Both the position numbers and the translations under genes were made by a program. Positions 1 to 6,493 of a stretch of DNA of 6,700 nt are shown here, piece after piece. The notes under the pieces are model-generated. The model was not told the origin of the DNA. It saw only the letters and a list, made by a program, of their open reading frames with translations, and made no database searches. The number at the start of each line of letters is the position of its first letter. Position 1 is the first letter of the stretch. This stretch comes from a bacterium (GTDB lineage: Bacteria; JALSQH01), in NCBI GenBank assembly GCA_026985515.1, contig JALSQH010000247.1, positions 1 to 6,700 on the forward strand. The letters run 5' to 3'.

Positions 1-1144
1 AAAGGGGGTGGTCAGGGACTTTTCCATTTATGAAGGAGTAATGAGGTCTCACCTGAGAATGACATATGAAAAACTGGCCAGTATTTTAGTTGAAGGAAAT
101 CAGGAACTGGCAAAGGAGTACGAAAAATTTATTCCTCTTTTTAAACTCATGGAGGAACTCGCATGGATTCTGAGAAAAAGAAGAGAGGAGATTGGAAGTC
201 TCGATTTTGATCTTCCTGAGCCTGAATTTATCTTTGATGAAATGGGCAGGATTGAAAAGATCAGGAAGCTCGAAAGAAACATTGCCCATTTTATAATTGA
301 AGAGTTTATGCTCATTGCCAACAAACATGTGGCTATTTTTGTAAGTGAGAAAGGTTTTCCAATGCTCTACAGATGTCACGCTCCACCTGACGAGATGAAA
401 CTGGAATCACTTCGTGAGTTTTTGAAAATATGGGGATTTACTCTGCCCGAGAAAGTCAAGCCCAAACATCTTCAAAAAATTTTGAAAAAGGTGGAGGGAA
501 CCCCACACGAACATCTGGTAAACACCGTGATTTTGAGATCAATGATGCATGCTGAATATTCTCCGGTAAACTACGGACACTTTGGACTTGCCTTCAAGTA
601 TTATACACATTTCACAAGTCCCATCAGAAGATATCCAGACCTGATAGTTCACAGAATACTTAAGGATATCCTGCACAATAAAATGAGCGAGAGAAGGGTA
701 AAGTACTGGAAGGAAAAATTGCCAGGAATAGCAAGGCACTCATCTGAAAGAGAAAAAATTGCGGAAAAGGCGGAGAGAGAGATCGTTGAGTACAAAAAAG
801 TTGAATTTATGATGGACAAAGTGGGAGAGGAGTATGAAGGAATTGTAAGTGGAGTTTCTGGAGTGGGATTCTGGGTTGAATTGAAAAATTACTTTATTGA
901 GGGATTCGTACCTCTCTATTCACTCACAGATGATTTTTACAGATTCTCCCCAAAAACTTATTCCATAGTTGGTATGAGGAGCGGAAGGAGTTTTCAGATA
1001 GGTGATGAGGTAAAGGTTAAGGTTGTAAGAGTCGACCTGACGGAGAGACAGATTGAGTTAAATGTGGTGGGAATTGAAAGAAGAAAAAGCAAAAGGAAAA
1101 AGGCAAGGAAAAAGAGAAGAAAGAAAAAGGGAAGGAAAAAATGA
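1..1144 (+). CDS. rnr: Ribonuclease R, C-terminal part (5' end outside the window)
   Basis: RNase R is a processive 3'-to-5' exoribonuclease that degrades structured RNA in the cytoplasm. The open frame is already running at the window edge (first full codon at base 2), so the GTG at base 8 is not a real start. The cold-shock domains and the acidic metal-binding cluster of the RNB domain lie upstream and cannot be checked. What is present is the second half of the RNB domain, beginning with a [12 protein letters not shown] segment typical of RNase R and including the signature [12 protein letters not shown] (about bases 606-645). An S1 RNA-binding domain follows (about 821-1070). The last 22 residues are a basic tail with 18 Lys/Arg; lysine-rich tails are known in the RNase R family. 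The stop overlaps the dgt start (ATGA), so the two genes are probably co-translated. Family assignment is very secure. Confidence 0.96.
   Translation, partial: KGVVRDFSIYEGVMRSHLRMTYEKLASILVEGNQELAKEYEKFIPLFKLMEELAWILRKRREEIGSLDFDLPEPEFIFDEMGRIEKIRKLERNIAHFIIEEFMLIANKHVAIFVSEKGFPMLYRCHAPPDEMKLESLREFLKIWGFTLPEKVKPKHLQKILKKVEGTPHEHLVNTVILRSMMHAEYSPVNYGHFGLAFKYYTHFTSPIRRYPDLIVHRILKDILHNKMSERRVKYWKEKLPGIARHSSEREKIAEKAEREIVEYKKVEFMMDKVGEEYEGIVSGVSGVGFWVELKNYFIEGFVPLYSLTDDFYRFSPKTYSIVGMRSGRSFQIGDEVKVKVVRVDLTERQIELNVVGIERRKSKRKKARKKRRKKKGRKK
1127..1135 (+). promoter_or_regulatory. Ribosome binding site of dgt inside the rnr tail codons
   Basis: The purine run AAGGGAAGG ends five bases before the ATG at 1141. 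It is formed by the lysine/glycine codons of the RNase R tail, so the same bases code for the tail and serve as a likely Shine-Dalgarno site for the next gene. The match to AGGAGG is imperfect. The ATGA overlap suggests that translational coupling also contributes. Confidence 0.5.
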
Positions 1145-2175
1145 TAAGGGAGGAGCTGGAGAGGATAGAAGATGAAATACTTCATCCTGCTGCTGTAAGA
1201 AGCAGTAAGACTCGTGGAAGGCTGAAGGAAGAGCCGCCTCACCCATACAGAATGGCATTCCAGATTGACAGAGACAGGATAATTCACAGTAAATCGTTCA
1301 GAAGATTGAAACACAAAACCCAGGTTCTCCTTCACCCCATCGGTGATCATTACAGGACGAGGCTTACCCATACTCTCGAAGTCTCCCAAATTGCCAGAAC
1401 AATTGCAAGGGCTCTGAGATTGAATGAGGACCTCACAGAGGCCATTGCACTGGGACATGATCTGGGTCATACACCCTTTGGACACGCAGGGGAAAGTATC
1501 CTCAACGAACTCTGTCCGGGAGGATTCAAACATTATGAGCAGAGCCTTAGAGTGGTTGATCTCCTTGAAAAGAATGGGGAAGGCCTCAATCTCACCTGGG
1601 AAGTGCGTGATGGAATTTTAAAACATTCCAAGGGGAAGGGACCAATTGTTGGTCCAGGGGCTGAAAAACCTGAAACTCTGGAAGGACAGATCGTCAGAAT
1701 TTCTGACATAATTGCCTATGTGAACCACGACATAGATGATGCCATAAGAGCAGGAGTTATAAGAGAAGATATGTTGCCCCGGGATTGTGTGAAGGTTTTA
1801 GGAGAGAGATACTCTGAGAGGATAAACACAATGGTAACAGATGTGATAAATGAGACCCAAAAGAGAGATTATGAAGAAATATCACTTTCACCTGTAATGC
1901 TTGAAGTCATTGAAAAATTGAGAGATTTTCTTTTCAGAAATGTTTATGAGACAGAGGTGATGATAAGGGAATTTGTGAAGGCAAAAAAAATTTTAAAAGA
2001 GCTTTATGAATTTTACGAAAATAATGCTAAAATATTTGAGAAAGATGCGGGAAATTTCGGTGTAAAAGAGGGAAACTTAAAGAGAAGGATCTGCGATTTC
2101 ATAGCGGGAATGACAGATGAATATGCTCTATACGAGTATCAGGAATTATTCATACCTTCAAGGTGGAAACTGTGA
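1141..2175 (+). CDS. dgt: dGTPase-like deoxynucleoside triphosphate triphosphohydrolase (HD domain)
   Basis: Enzymes of this family cleave dNTPs to deoxynucleoside plus triphosphate and so tune the cytoplasmic dNTP pool. The 344 residues match the shorter dGTPase-like group in length and throughout. The N-terminal SSKTRGR segment (21-27) and [20 protein letters not shown] (43-62) are typical. The HD metal site is intact: His77 in RLTHTLE, His106-Asp107 in [12 protein letters not shown], and probably Asp189 in [31 protein letters not shown] segment (127-140) follows, where many relatives have Asn in place of Tyr132. The substrate (dGTP only, or several dNTPs) cannot be read from sequence. The start is the ATG overlapping the rnr stop; the next gene begins 11 bases after the stop. 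The gene appears intact. Confidence 0.93.
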   Translation: MIREELERIEDEILHPAAVRSSKTRGRLKEEPPHPYRMAFQIDRDRIIHSKSFRRLKHKTQVLLHPIGDHYRTRLTHTLEVSQIARTIARALRLNEDLTEAIALGHDLGHTPFGHAGESILNELCPGGFKHYEQSLRVVDLLEKNGEGLNLTWEVRDGILKHSKGKGPIVGPGAEKPETLEGQIVRISDIIAYVNHDIDDAIRAGVIREDMLPRDCVKVLGERYSERINTMVTDVINETQKRDYEEISLSPVMLEVIEKLRDFLFRNVYETEVMIREFVKAKKILKELYEFYENNAKIFEKDAGNFGVKEGNLKRRICDFIAGMTDEYALYEYQELFIPSRWKL

Positions 2176-2176
2176 T

Positions 2177-2182
2177 AGGAGG
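2177..2182 (+). promoter_or_regulatory. Strong ribosome binding site (AGGAGG) of the PilZ/AMIN gene
   Basis: A perfect AGGAGG lies directly after the dgt stop codon and four bases before the ATG at 2187. It favours this start over the in-frame ATG nine codons downstream (2214). Confidence 0.8.
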
Positions 2183-2186
2183 TTGA

Positions 2187-3452
2187 ATGCCCGGGGAAGG
2201 TAAAATAAGAAAAATGCCATTTCTGCGGGTATTTTTCAATACTTTTGACGAGTTTCTTGATGCCTATGCCCAGTATCTTTCAAAGGGTGGGATGTTCATA
2301 AAAACTCCCGTTAAATTGCAGGGTGGAGAAAAAATCAAGATTGAAATGAAATTAAAGAGTGGTCAGCCCCTGCTCAGAGGAATTGCTGAGGTGGTCTGGG
2401 AAAAGGTTGAAGGTGGAAAGACAACAGGAGTCGGAGTAAAGTTCATACAGTTAACTCCTGAAAGCCTGAAATTTGTGGAGAATGTGGTACAGAAAAAGTT
2501 GAAGGAGAAGGAGGAAAAGCAGTCTGTAGAAAAAGAAATTCTTCAGGATGAAAAAGTTCAGGAGGAGGAGATCATTGAAGAACCGGAGGTGATAGAGGAA
2601 CCTGAAGAGGTTGTGGAACCTGAGGAGGTGATAGCTCCGCCTGAAGAGGAGAGTAAGGGAGATTTCCTCGCTCCACCAGAAGAGGTTGAGGAGGTTGTGG
2701 AGGAGATTCCCCCGGAAGTGTCTGAAAAAGGGGAAAAGGAGCCAGAAAAAGAGGTAGAGAAGAGCGAGACTGTGGAGCCCGTTGATGAGTTTGCAATAGA
2801 TGAGGAAATTGCCCCCTCCCAGGGTAAGAAAAAGATTGTGCCTATAATACTGCCAATCATTCTTGCTGTGGTTGTTGCTGCAGGAGCAGGGTTCCTCTTC
2901 CTGAGAAAATCACACAAAGAGGTTCCTGTGGAGACAGCGGCGGTCAGCGGTAAGAATATTCCTTCAGGGGTAGTTCCCGGGGAGAATCTTCCAGAGGAGA
3001 ATGTTGAGAAAACTCCTGCTGTTACTCCTGTCACAGCAGAGGTGAAGAAAGAGGAGTCTGCTCAATCAACAGCAAAAGAATCATCAGGGGGAAAGAATGC
3101 AGCAAAGAGTCTCCCTGAAGCCGCTGAAACCAGGGCAGCCTCAAGAATAGTTGATATAAAAGTTGGAAATAGGGAAAGTGAAGTTATTCTGGATGGTAAA
3201 ATTGAGAAAAACAGGGTGAGAATTATAGCACTTAAAGGTGGTGTGGGAAATTATCCGAGAGTGGTGCTGAAGATAAAAATTCCACAGAGAAAGCTTGACA
3301 GATGGGTTGTGAGGGGAAAGGGAAAATTGAAACGGATAAGACTTGGGATTCACCCCCCGGAAGTGTGGCTTGTGCACGACTTTTTAACAGGAAAACATCC
3401 ACCTCGTTGCAGAATCGAAGTTAAAGATAACAGGATAATTCTCAGGTGGTAG
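2187..3452 (+). CDS. PilZ-like / transmembrane / AMIN-like domain protein
   Basis: This 421-residue protein has four parts. Residues 11-105 resemble a PilZ-type domain: LSKGGMFIKT (31-40), a hydrophobic strand ending in EVVWEKV, then TGVGVKFIQL (80-89). Residues 106-212 are a charged, acidic linker with irregular Glu/Pro repeats at 128-170. Residues 217-239 form one clear membrane helix flanked by KKK and RKSHK. After a Ser/Thr/Ala/Pro-rich spacer, residues 318-421 resemble an AMIN domain, with SRIVDIKV, YPRVVLKI, a WVVRGKGKLKRIRLGIHPPEVW segment split around 373-394, and a final hydrophobic strand. PilZ domains act in the cytoplasm and often bind cyclic di-GMP. AMIN domains of AmiC and PilQ are periplasmic and bind the cell wall. 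I infer an N-in, single-pass protein linking the two sides; the basic flanks on both sides of the helix do not decide topology alone. It has no signal peptide. It probably shares an operon with rnr and dgt. Domain calls are from pattern recognition and moderately sure. Confidence 0.72.
   Translation: MPGEGKIRKMPFLRVFFNTFDEFLDAYAQYLSKGGMFIKTPVKLQGGEKIKIEMKLKSGQPLLRGIAEVVWEKVEGGKTTGVGVKFIQLTPESLKFVENVVQKKLKEKEEKQSVEKEILQDEKVQEEEIIEEPEVIEEPEEVVEPEEVIAPPEEESKGDFLAPPEEVEEVVEEIPPEVSEKGEKEPEKEVEKSETVEPVDEFAIDEEIAPSQGKKKIVPIILPIILAVVVAAGAGFLFLRKSHKEVPVETAAVSGKNIPSGVVPGENLPEENVEKTPAVTPVTAEVKKEESAQSTAKESSGGKNAAKSLPEAAETRAASRIVDIKVGNRESEVILDGKIEKNRVRIIALKGGVGNYPRVVLKIKIPQRKLDRWVVRGKGKLKRIRLGIHPPEVWLVHDFLTGKHPPRCRIEVKDNRIILRW
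2569..2697 (+). repeat. Imperfect Glu/Pro coding repeats in the linker
   Basis: This stretch codes for alternating acidic and Pro-containing units (EEPEVIEEPEEVVEPEEV, then APPEEE and APPEEVEEVVEE). At DNA level GAGGTGATAG occurs twice about 37 bases apart, and CCTGAAGAGG also recurs. The units vary in length and are too diverged to be a simple tandem array. They probably form an extended, disordered tether between the PilZ-like domain and the membrane. Confidence 0.55.
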
Positions 3453-3459
3453 AGAAAAG

Positions 3460-3533
3460 CGCCCCCGGCAGGATTCGAACCTGCGACACCGGGATTAGGA
3501 ATCCCGTGCTCTATCCTCCTGAGCTACGAGGGC
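3460..3533 (-). tRNA. tRNA-Arg (anticodon CCU, reads AGG)
   Basis: Read on the minus strand, 74 bases fold into a full cloverleaf. The 7-bp acceptor stem is GCCCTCG with CGGGGGC, containing one G-U pair. The D stem is GCTC/GAGC with a 9-base loop. The anticodon stem is CGGGA/TCCCG with loop TTCCTAA, placing CCT at the anticodon (plus-strand bases 3497-3499). A 5-base variable loop follows, then the T stem GCAGG/CCTGC with loop TTCGAAT. The discriminator base is G and no CCA is encoded, so CCA must be added after transcription. It lies 7 bases from the stop of the PilZ/AMIN gene and is antisense to the surrounding genes. AGG is one of the two dominant Arg codons here, so this is probably a heavily used tRNA. 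Confidence 0.96.
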
Positions 3534-3543
3534 ACCATAAAAC

Positions 3544-3571
3544 ATTATATCAAAAGAAGAGGGAGATTCAA
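3544..3571 (-). promoter_or_regulatory. Sigma-70-type promoter of tRNA-Arg
   Basis: On the minus strand TTGAAT (3566-3571) is followed after 16 bases by a perfect TATAAT (3544-3549). Transcription would start near 3537, giving a leader of only about three or four bases before the tRNA 5' end at 3533. An A/T-rich block at 3579-3590 sits just upstream of the -35 box, where an UP element would be, and lies inside codons 2-5 of the dehydrogenase gene. Confidence 0.75.
3561..3565 (+). promoter_or_regulatory. Ribosome binding site of the dehydrogenase gene
   Basis: GGGAG, within a longer purine run, lies ten bases before the GTG start at 3576. It supports GTG as the start codon. The site falls within the spacer of the oppositely oriented tRNA promoter. 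I see no convincing plus-strand -35/-10 pair between the tRNA and this start. Confidence 0.55.
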
Positions 3572-3575
3572 ATCT

Positions 3576-4532
3576 GTGAAAATAGTTTTTCTTGATGCAG
3601 CAACTCTTGGGAATGACATTGATTTCAGCATCTTTTATGATTTAGGAGAGGTGGTTCTCCATGAACTTACTGGTAAAGAAGAAACAGCGGAAAAGATCTC
3701 TGATGCAGATGTTGTGGTCACAAACAAAGTTGTCATTGGTGAGGATGAACTTAAAAATGCTGAGAATCTCAAACTAATAGTCGTTGCAGCAACAGGTTAT
3801 AACAATATAGATATTGAGTCTGCAAAAAGAAGGGGGATTGCTGTTTCAAATGTAAGGGGTTATTCCACCGAGAGTGTTGTACAGCACACCTTTGCCATGC
3901 TCTTCTACCTGCTTCACCATCTTCGCAGTTACGACGATTTTGTGAAAAGCGGGAAATACAGCGAATGGAAAATGTTCACGAATCTTGAATATCCCTTTCA
4001 TGAGTTGAGGGAAATGAGATGGGGTATAATTGGTCTTGGCAATATAGGAAGAAAGGTGGCTGAAAAGGCCTCGGTTTTTGTTAAGGAAGTTGTGTACTAC
4101 TCCACTTCCGGGGTTATCAGAGATGAACCGGTTAAAAGGGTGGAGCTTGACACCCTTCTTGGAGAATCTGACATCGTTTCCATTCATGCTCCCCTCAATG
4201 AGAGGACCAGAAATTTAATTGACTATCCGGAACTGAAAAAAATGAAGAGGTCCGCAATCTTGCTGAATCTGGGAAGAGGTGGAATTGTGAATGAAGCTGC
4301 CCTTGCAAGAGCCATTGATGAGGGAATTATCTGCTGTGCGGGAACAGATGTGCTTGAAAGGGAACCTCCACCTCCATCCAGCCCCCTTTTAAAGATAAAA
4401 CACAGAGACAGGATACTGATAACGCCTCATATTGCATGGGCTTCTGTTGAGGCAAGGGAAAGGCTTGTTAACGAGATTTACGACATCATAATTAAATTTC
4501 AGAGGGGTGAATTCAAAAACAGGGTGGCATAA
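3576..4532 (+). CDS. D-2-hydroxyacid dehydrogenase, glycerate dehydrogenase/hydroxypyruvate reductase type
   Basis: Members of this family reversibly reduce a 2-keto acid to a D-2-hydroxyacid with NAD(P)H in the cytoplasm. The 318 residues match the family length. The start is GTG; the N-terminus MKIVFLDAATLGNDIDFS matches the hydroxypyruvate reductase-like subgroup. The substrate-domain motif ATGYNNIDI (72-80) is followed by the dinucleotide-binding GLGNIG (153-158). The catalytic trio is present: Arg234 in NLGRGGIVNE, Glu263 in LEREPPP, and His285 in ITPHIAWASVEAR. After the second beta strand the sequence is VVYYSTSG, without the acidic residue that usually selects NAD, so cofactor preference is open. 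Hydroxypyruvate/glycerate is the likeliest substrate, but glyoxylate or another keto acid is possible. The TAA stop overlaps the ATG of the debranching enzyme by one base, implying coupled translation. Confidence 0.88.
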   Translation: MKIVFLDAATLGNDIDFSIFYDLGEVVLHELTGKEETAEKISDADVVVTNKVVIGEDELKNAENLKLIVVAATGYNNIDIESAKRRGIAVSNVRGYSTESVVQHTFAMLFYLLHHLRSYDDFVKSGKYSEWKMFTNLEYPFHELREMRWGIIGLGNIGRKVAEKASVFVKEVVYYSTSGVIRDEPVKRVELDTLLGESDIVSIHAPLNERTRNLIDYPELKKMKRSAILLNLGRGGIVNEAALARAIDEGIICCAGTDVLEREPPPPSSPLLKIKHRDRILITPHIAWASVEARERLVNEIYDIIIKFQRGEFKNRVA

Positions 4533-6493
4533 TGGTAAGGGAAGGAGAATGGATTTTAACCTCCGGTACGGGCGGATACGCCCTTGGCACCGGTAACTTT
4601 CTGAATGAGAGGAAGTACCACTCGCTTCTCGTGGCTCAGTGCTGTGGGAATAGAATAAATGTTGTTCCCACCCTGGAGGAGAAGATTTATCTTTGCGGTG
4701 GAGAAATCTATCTTGATTCCAACCACTATCCCTCCGTTATCTATCCCGATGGATGGCAACGGGTAATTGAAAACTGGCTCAGGCCCTATCCAGGTGCCAT
4801 TTTCCAGATTGCTGAGGGTATTCAAATAATAAAAGAAGTGAGGATGGTGGAGGGAGAAGATATCACCATTGTGTCATACAGGAATCTTTCCGGTGAACCT
4901 CTGAAGATGGAAATAAGGCCAAAATTTGCTCTGAGGAACCATCATTTTCTGAATTCACCCGGATCCCTTGATGGTATCCATTTTACAGTTGTGGAAGAGG
5001 AACATGGGATTCTGGTAAGAAGGGAAGATACGGGGATATGCGGCTTTGTTGCAATTCCTGAAGGGGAATTTTCACAGGAGAGATTGATCTACAGAAATGT
5101 GCAGTACCCTGTGGAAATGGCAAGGGGTTACGATTCTGTGGAGGACCTATTTTCTCCCGGGAAATTCTCCCTTGTTATTGACCCGGGAGAGGAAAAAAAT
5201 GTGATTATATCTGCAAATAAGATAAAAAACCACCAAGAGGTTATTTCACTGGCAAAGAATAGGTATGCACCATATCCGAGGCCATACTTCATGAAAAGTG
5301 GAAAAGCAATAACAAAAGGTGAGTACCTGTTTGATCTTGTGGAGTACCGCCAGTTGCTTCCCCTTATGGGTAAAGACTTTCTCTGCTGCGGCAATGATCT
5401 GGTTGCGGGATACCCATGGTTCTTTACATGGGGAAGGGACGCTATGATTTCCCTTGGAGGGGTTAAGTACCTTGAAGGTGGAGAGGAATTCGGAAGGAGG
5501 GTTTTGAAGCATTACGCTGAGAAAATGAAAAACGGGATAATTCCCAATGTGATTTACGAGGATGGAAGTGGTAATTACGAGACTGTAGATGCCTCACTCT
5601 GGTTTGTAGTGAGAACAGGGGAATATATGAAATATGAATACCTTGAAGAAGGAATAAAATGGGTTGAGGAAGTTATCCATAACTACATCTGCAACAGGAA
5701 TCTCAGATTTGTGTTAGACGCTGATGGATTGATAAAGATAAGGGATTGTTCAACCTCCCTAACCTGGATGGATGCAAGGATTTATGATCTGCCTGTTACT
5801 TCAAGGTGTGGAAAACCGGTGGAAATTGAGGCTCTCTGGATCAATGCCCTTGAAACTTACAGGAAGATGTTGAACGAAAATAGATATCTGAAAAGGAAGG
5901 TTGACAGAAAGGATGAATTAACACCTGAGAAGGTTGAAGAAGTACTGCAGAGGGCAAGAAGCTCTATTTCAAAACTCTTTGATCCAGATACAGGGGAGGT
6001 TTTTGACAGACTTGACACAGAAGATAGACCTGTAAGGGAGACCAGACCAAATATGGTGATTGCCGCCTCACTTCCCTTTGATGTTTTTCCCGAGGAAATT
6101 AACAGAAAAGTTATTGAGATCACACAGAGAGAACTCCTCACCCCCTATGGCCTCAGAAGTCTTTCTCCAGAATCTCCTTCATTCAGAAGAAAGTATGCAG
6201 GAAATCAGAGGCAGAGGGACCTTGCATATCATCAGGGCAGTGTCTGGCCCTATTTACTTATCTTTTATGCCAGATTGCTCCAGAAGGTTTACAGAAATGA
6301 AAGGGAAAGACTGAAAGAAATGCTTGAGGATCTTGTGTGGATATTCAGAGAGAAGGTAAGAAGAGGAGAATACGCATCCATTCCTGAGCTGTACGATGGG
6401 GAAGAACCTTCGGTTCCCCGCGGCGCTCCTGCCCAGGCATGGAGCGTTTTTGCCCTGATTGAAATTGAAGAGATGATAAGGAGGCTCATTTGA
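4532..6493 (+). CDS. Glycogen debranching enzyme (amylo-alpha-1,6-glucosidase, GDE_N + GDE_C)
   Basis: This enzyme hydrolyses alpha-1,6 branch points of glycogen-like glucans in the cytoplasm. The 653 residues match the single-polypeptide bacterial/archaeal type without the GH13 transferase half of eukaryotic debranching enzyme. The N-terminal beta-rich domain starts with EWILTSGTGGYALGTGNFLNERKYHSLLVA (split about 6-35). The C-terminal (alpha/alpha)6 domain carries GYPWFFTWGRDAMISL (293-308), NYETVDASLWFV (348-359), TWMDAR (411-416), GKPVEIEALW (427-436), RPNMVIAASLP (505-515), RDLAYHQGSVWPY (562-574) and PRGAPAQAWS (629-638). The usual Cys in the last motif is Ala632. Acid residues in VDASLW and WMDAR are candidates for catalysis, but I cannot assign them firmly. 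The start ATG overlaps the upstream stop, with AGGGTGG (4521-4527) as ribosome site. It overlaps the following glycosyltransferase by four bases. Intact. Confidence 0.93.
   Translation: MVREGEWILTSGTGGYALGTGNFLNERKYHSLLVAQCCGNRINVVPTLEEKIYLCGGEIYLDSNHYPSVIYPDGWQRVIENWLRPYPGAIFQIAEGIQIIKEVRMVEGEDITIVSYRNLSGEPLKMEIRPKFALRNHHFLNSPGSLDGIHFTVVEEEHGILVRREDTGICGFVAIPEGEFSQERLIYRNVQYPVEMARGYDSVEDLFSPGKFSLVIDPGEEKNVIISANKIKNHQEVISLAKNRYAPYPRPYFMKSGKAITKGEYLFDLVEYRQLLPLMGKDFLCCGNDLVAGYPWFFTWGRDAMISLGGVKYLEGGEEFGRRVLKHYAEKMKNGIIPNVIYEDGSGNYETVDASLWFVVRTGEYMKYEYLEEGIKWVEEVIHNYICNRNLRFVLDADGLIKIRDCSTSLTWMDARIYDLPVTSRCGKPVEIEALWINALETYRKMLNENRYLKRKVDRKDELTPEKVEEVLQRARSSISKLFDPDTGEVFDRLDTEDRPVRETRPNMVIAASLPFDVFPEEINRKVIEITQRELLTPYGLRSLSPESPSFRRKYAGNQRQRDLAYHQGSVWPYLLIFYARLLQKVYRNERERLKEMLEDLVWIFREKVRRGEYASIPELYDGEEPSVPRGAPAQAWSVFALIEIEEMIRRLI
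6479..6484 (+). promoter_or_regulatory. Ribosome binding site choosing a TTG start for the glycosyltransferase
   Basis: A perfect AGGAGG inside the last codons of the debranching gene lies five bases before TTG at 6490, eleven before GTG at 6496 and seventeen before ATG at 6502. The spacing best fits TTG, which also gives the family-like start MRVVMLSWEFPP. Confidence 0.7.

Noticed and set aside
8-10. GTG as a true start of the first gene
   Set aside because: The frame is open to the window edge, and the visible protein begins in the middle of the RNB domain.
994-1533. Minus-strand open frame of 179 codons across the rnr-dgt junction
   Set aside because: It is the mirror of the purine-rich coding strand (a Phe/Leu/Pro/Ser-rich translation), matches no family I know, and both genes opposite are clearly real.
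2558-3034. Minus-strand open frame of 158 codons, very rich in Ser, Thr and Gly
   Set aside because: Its composition is what the Glu/Pro-rich linker gives when read backwards; it shows no motifs and no credible start signal.
3440-3540. tRNA 3' end as an integration site with a nearby island
   Set aside because: tRNA-Arg(CCU) genes are known integration targets, but I saw no duplicated tRNA 3' end, integrase or composition break in the window.
3453-3575. Intrinsic terminator or plus-strand promoter between the PilZ/AMIN and dehydrogenase genes
   Set aside because: The only strong plus-strand hairpins are mirror images of the tRNA stems without a following T run. The possible -10 boxes match only 4 of 6 bases and lack a -35 partner.
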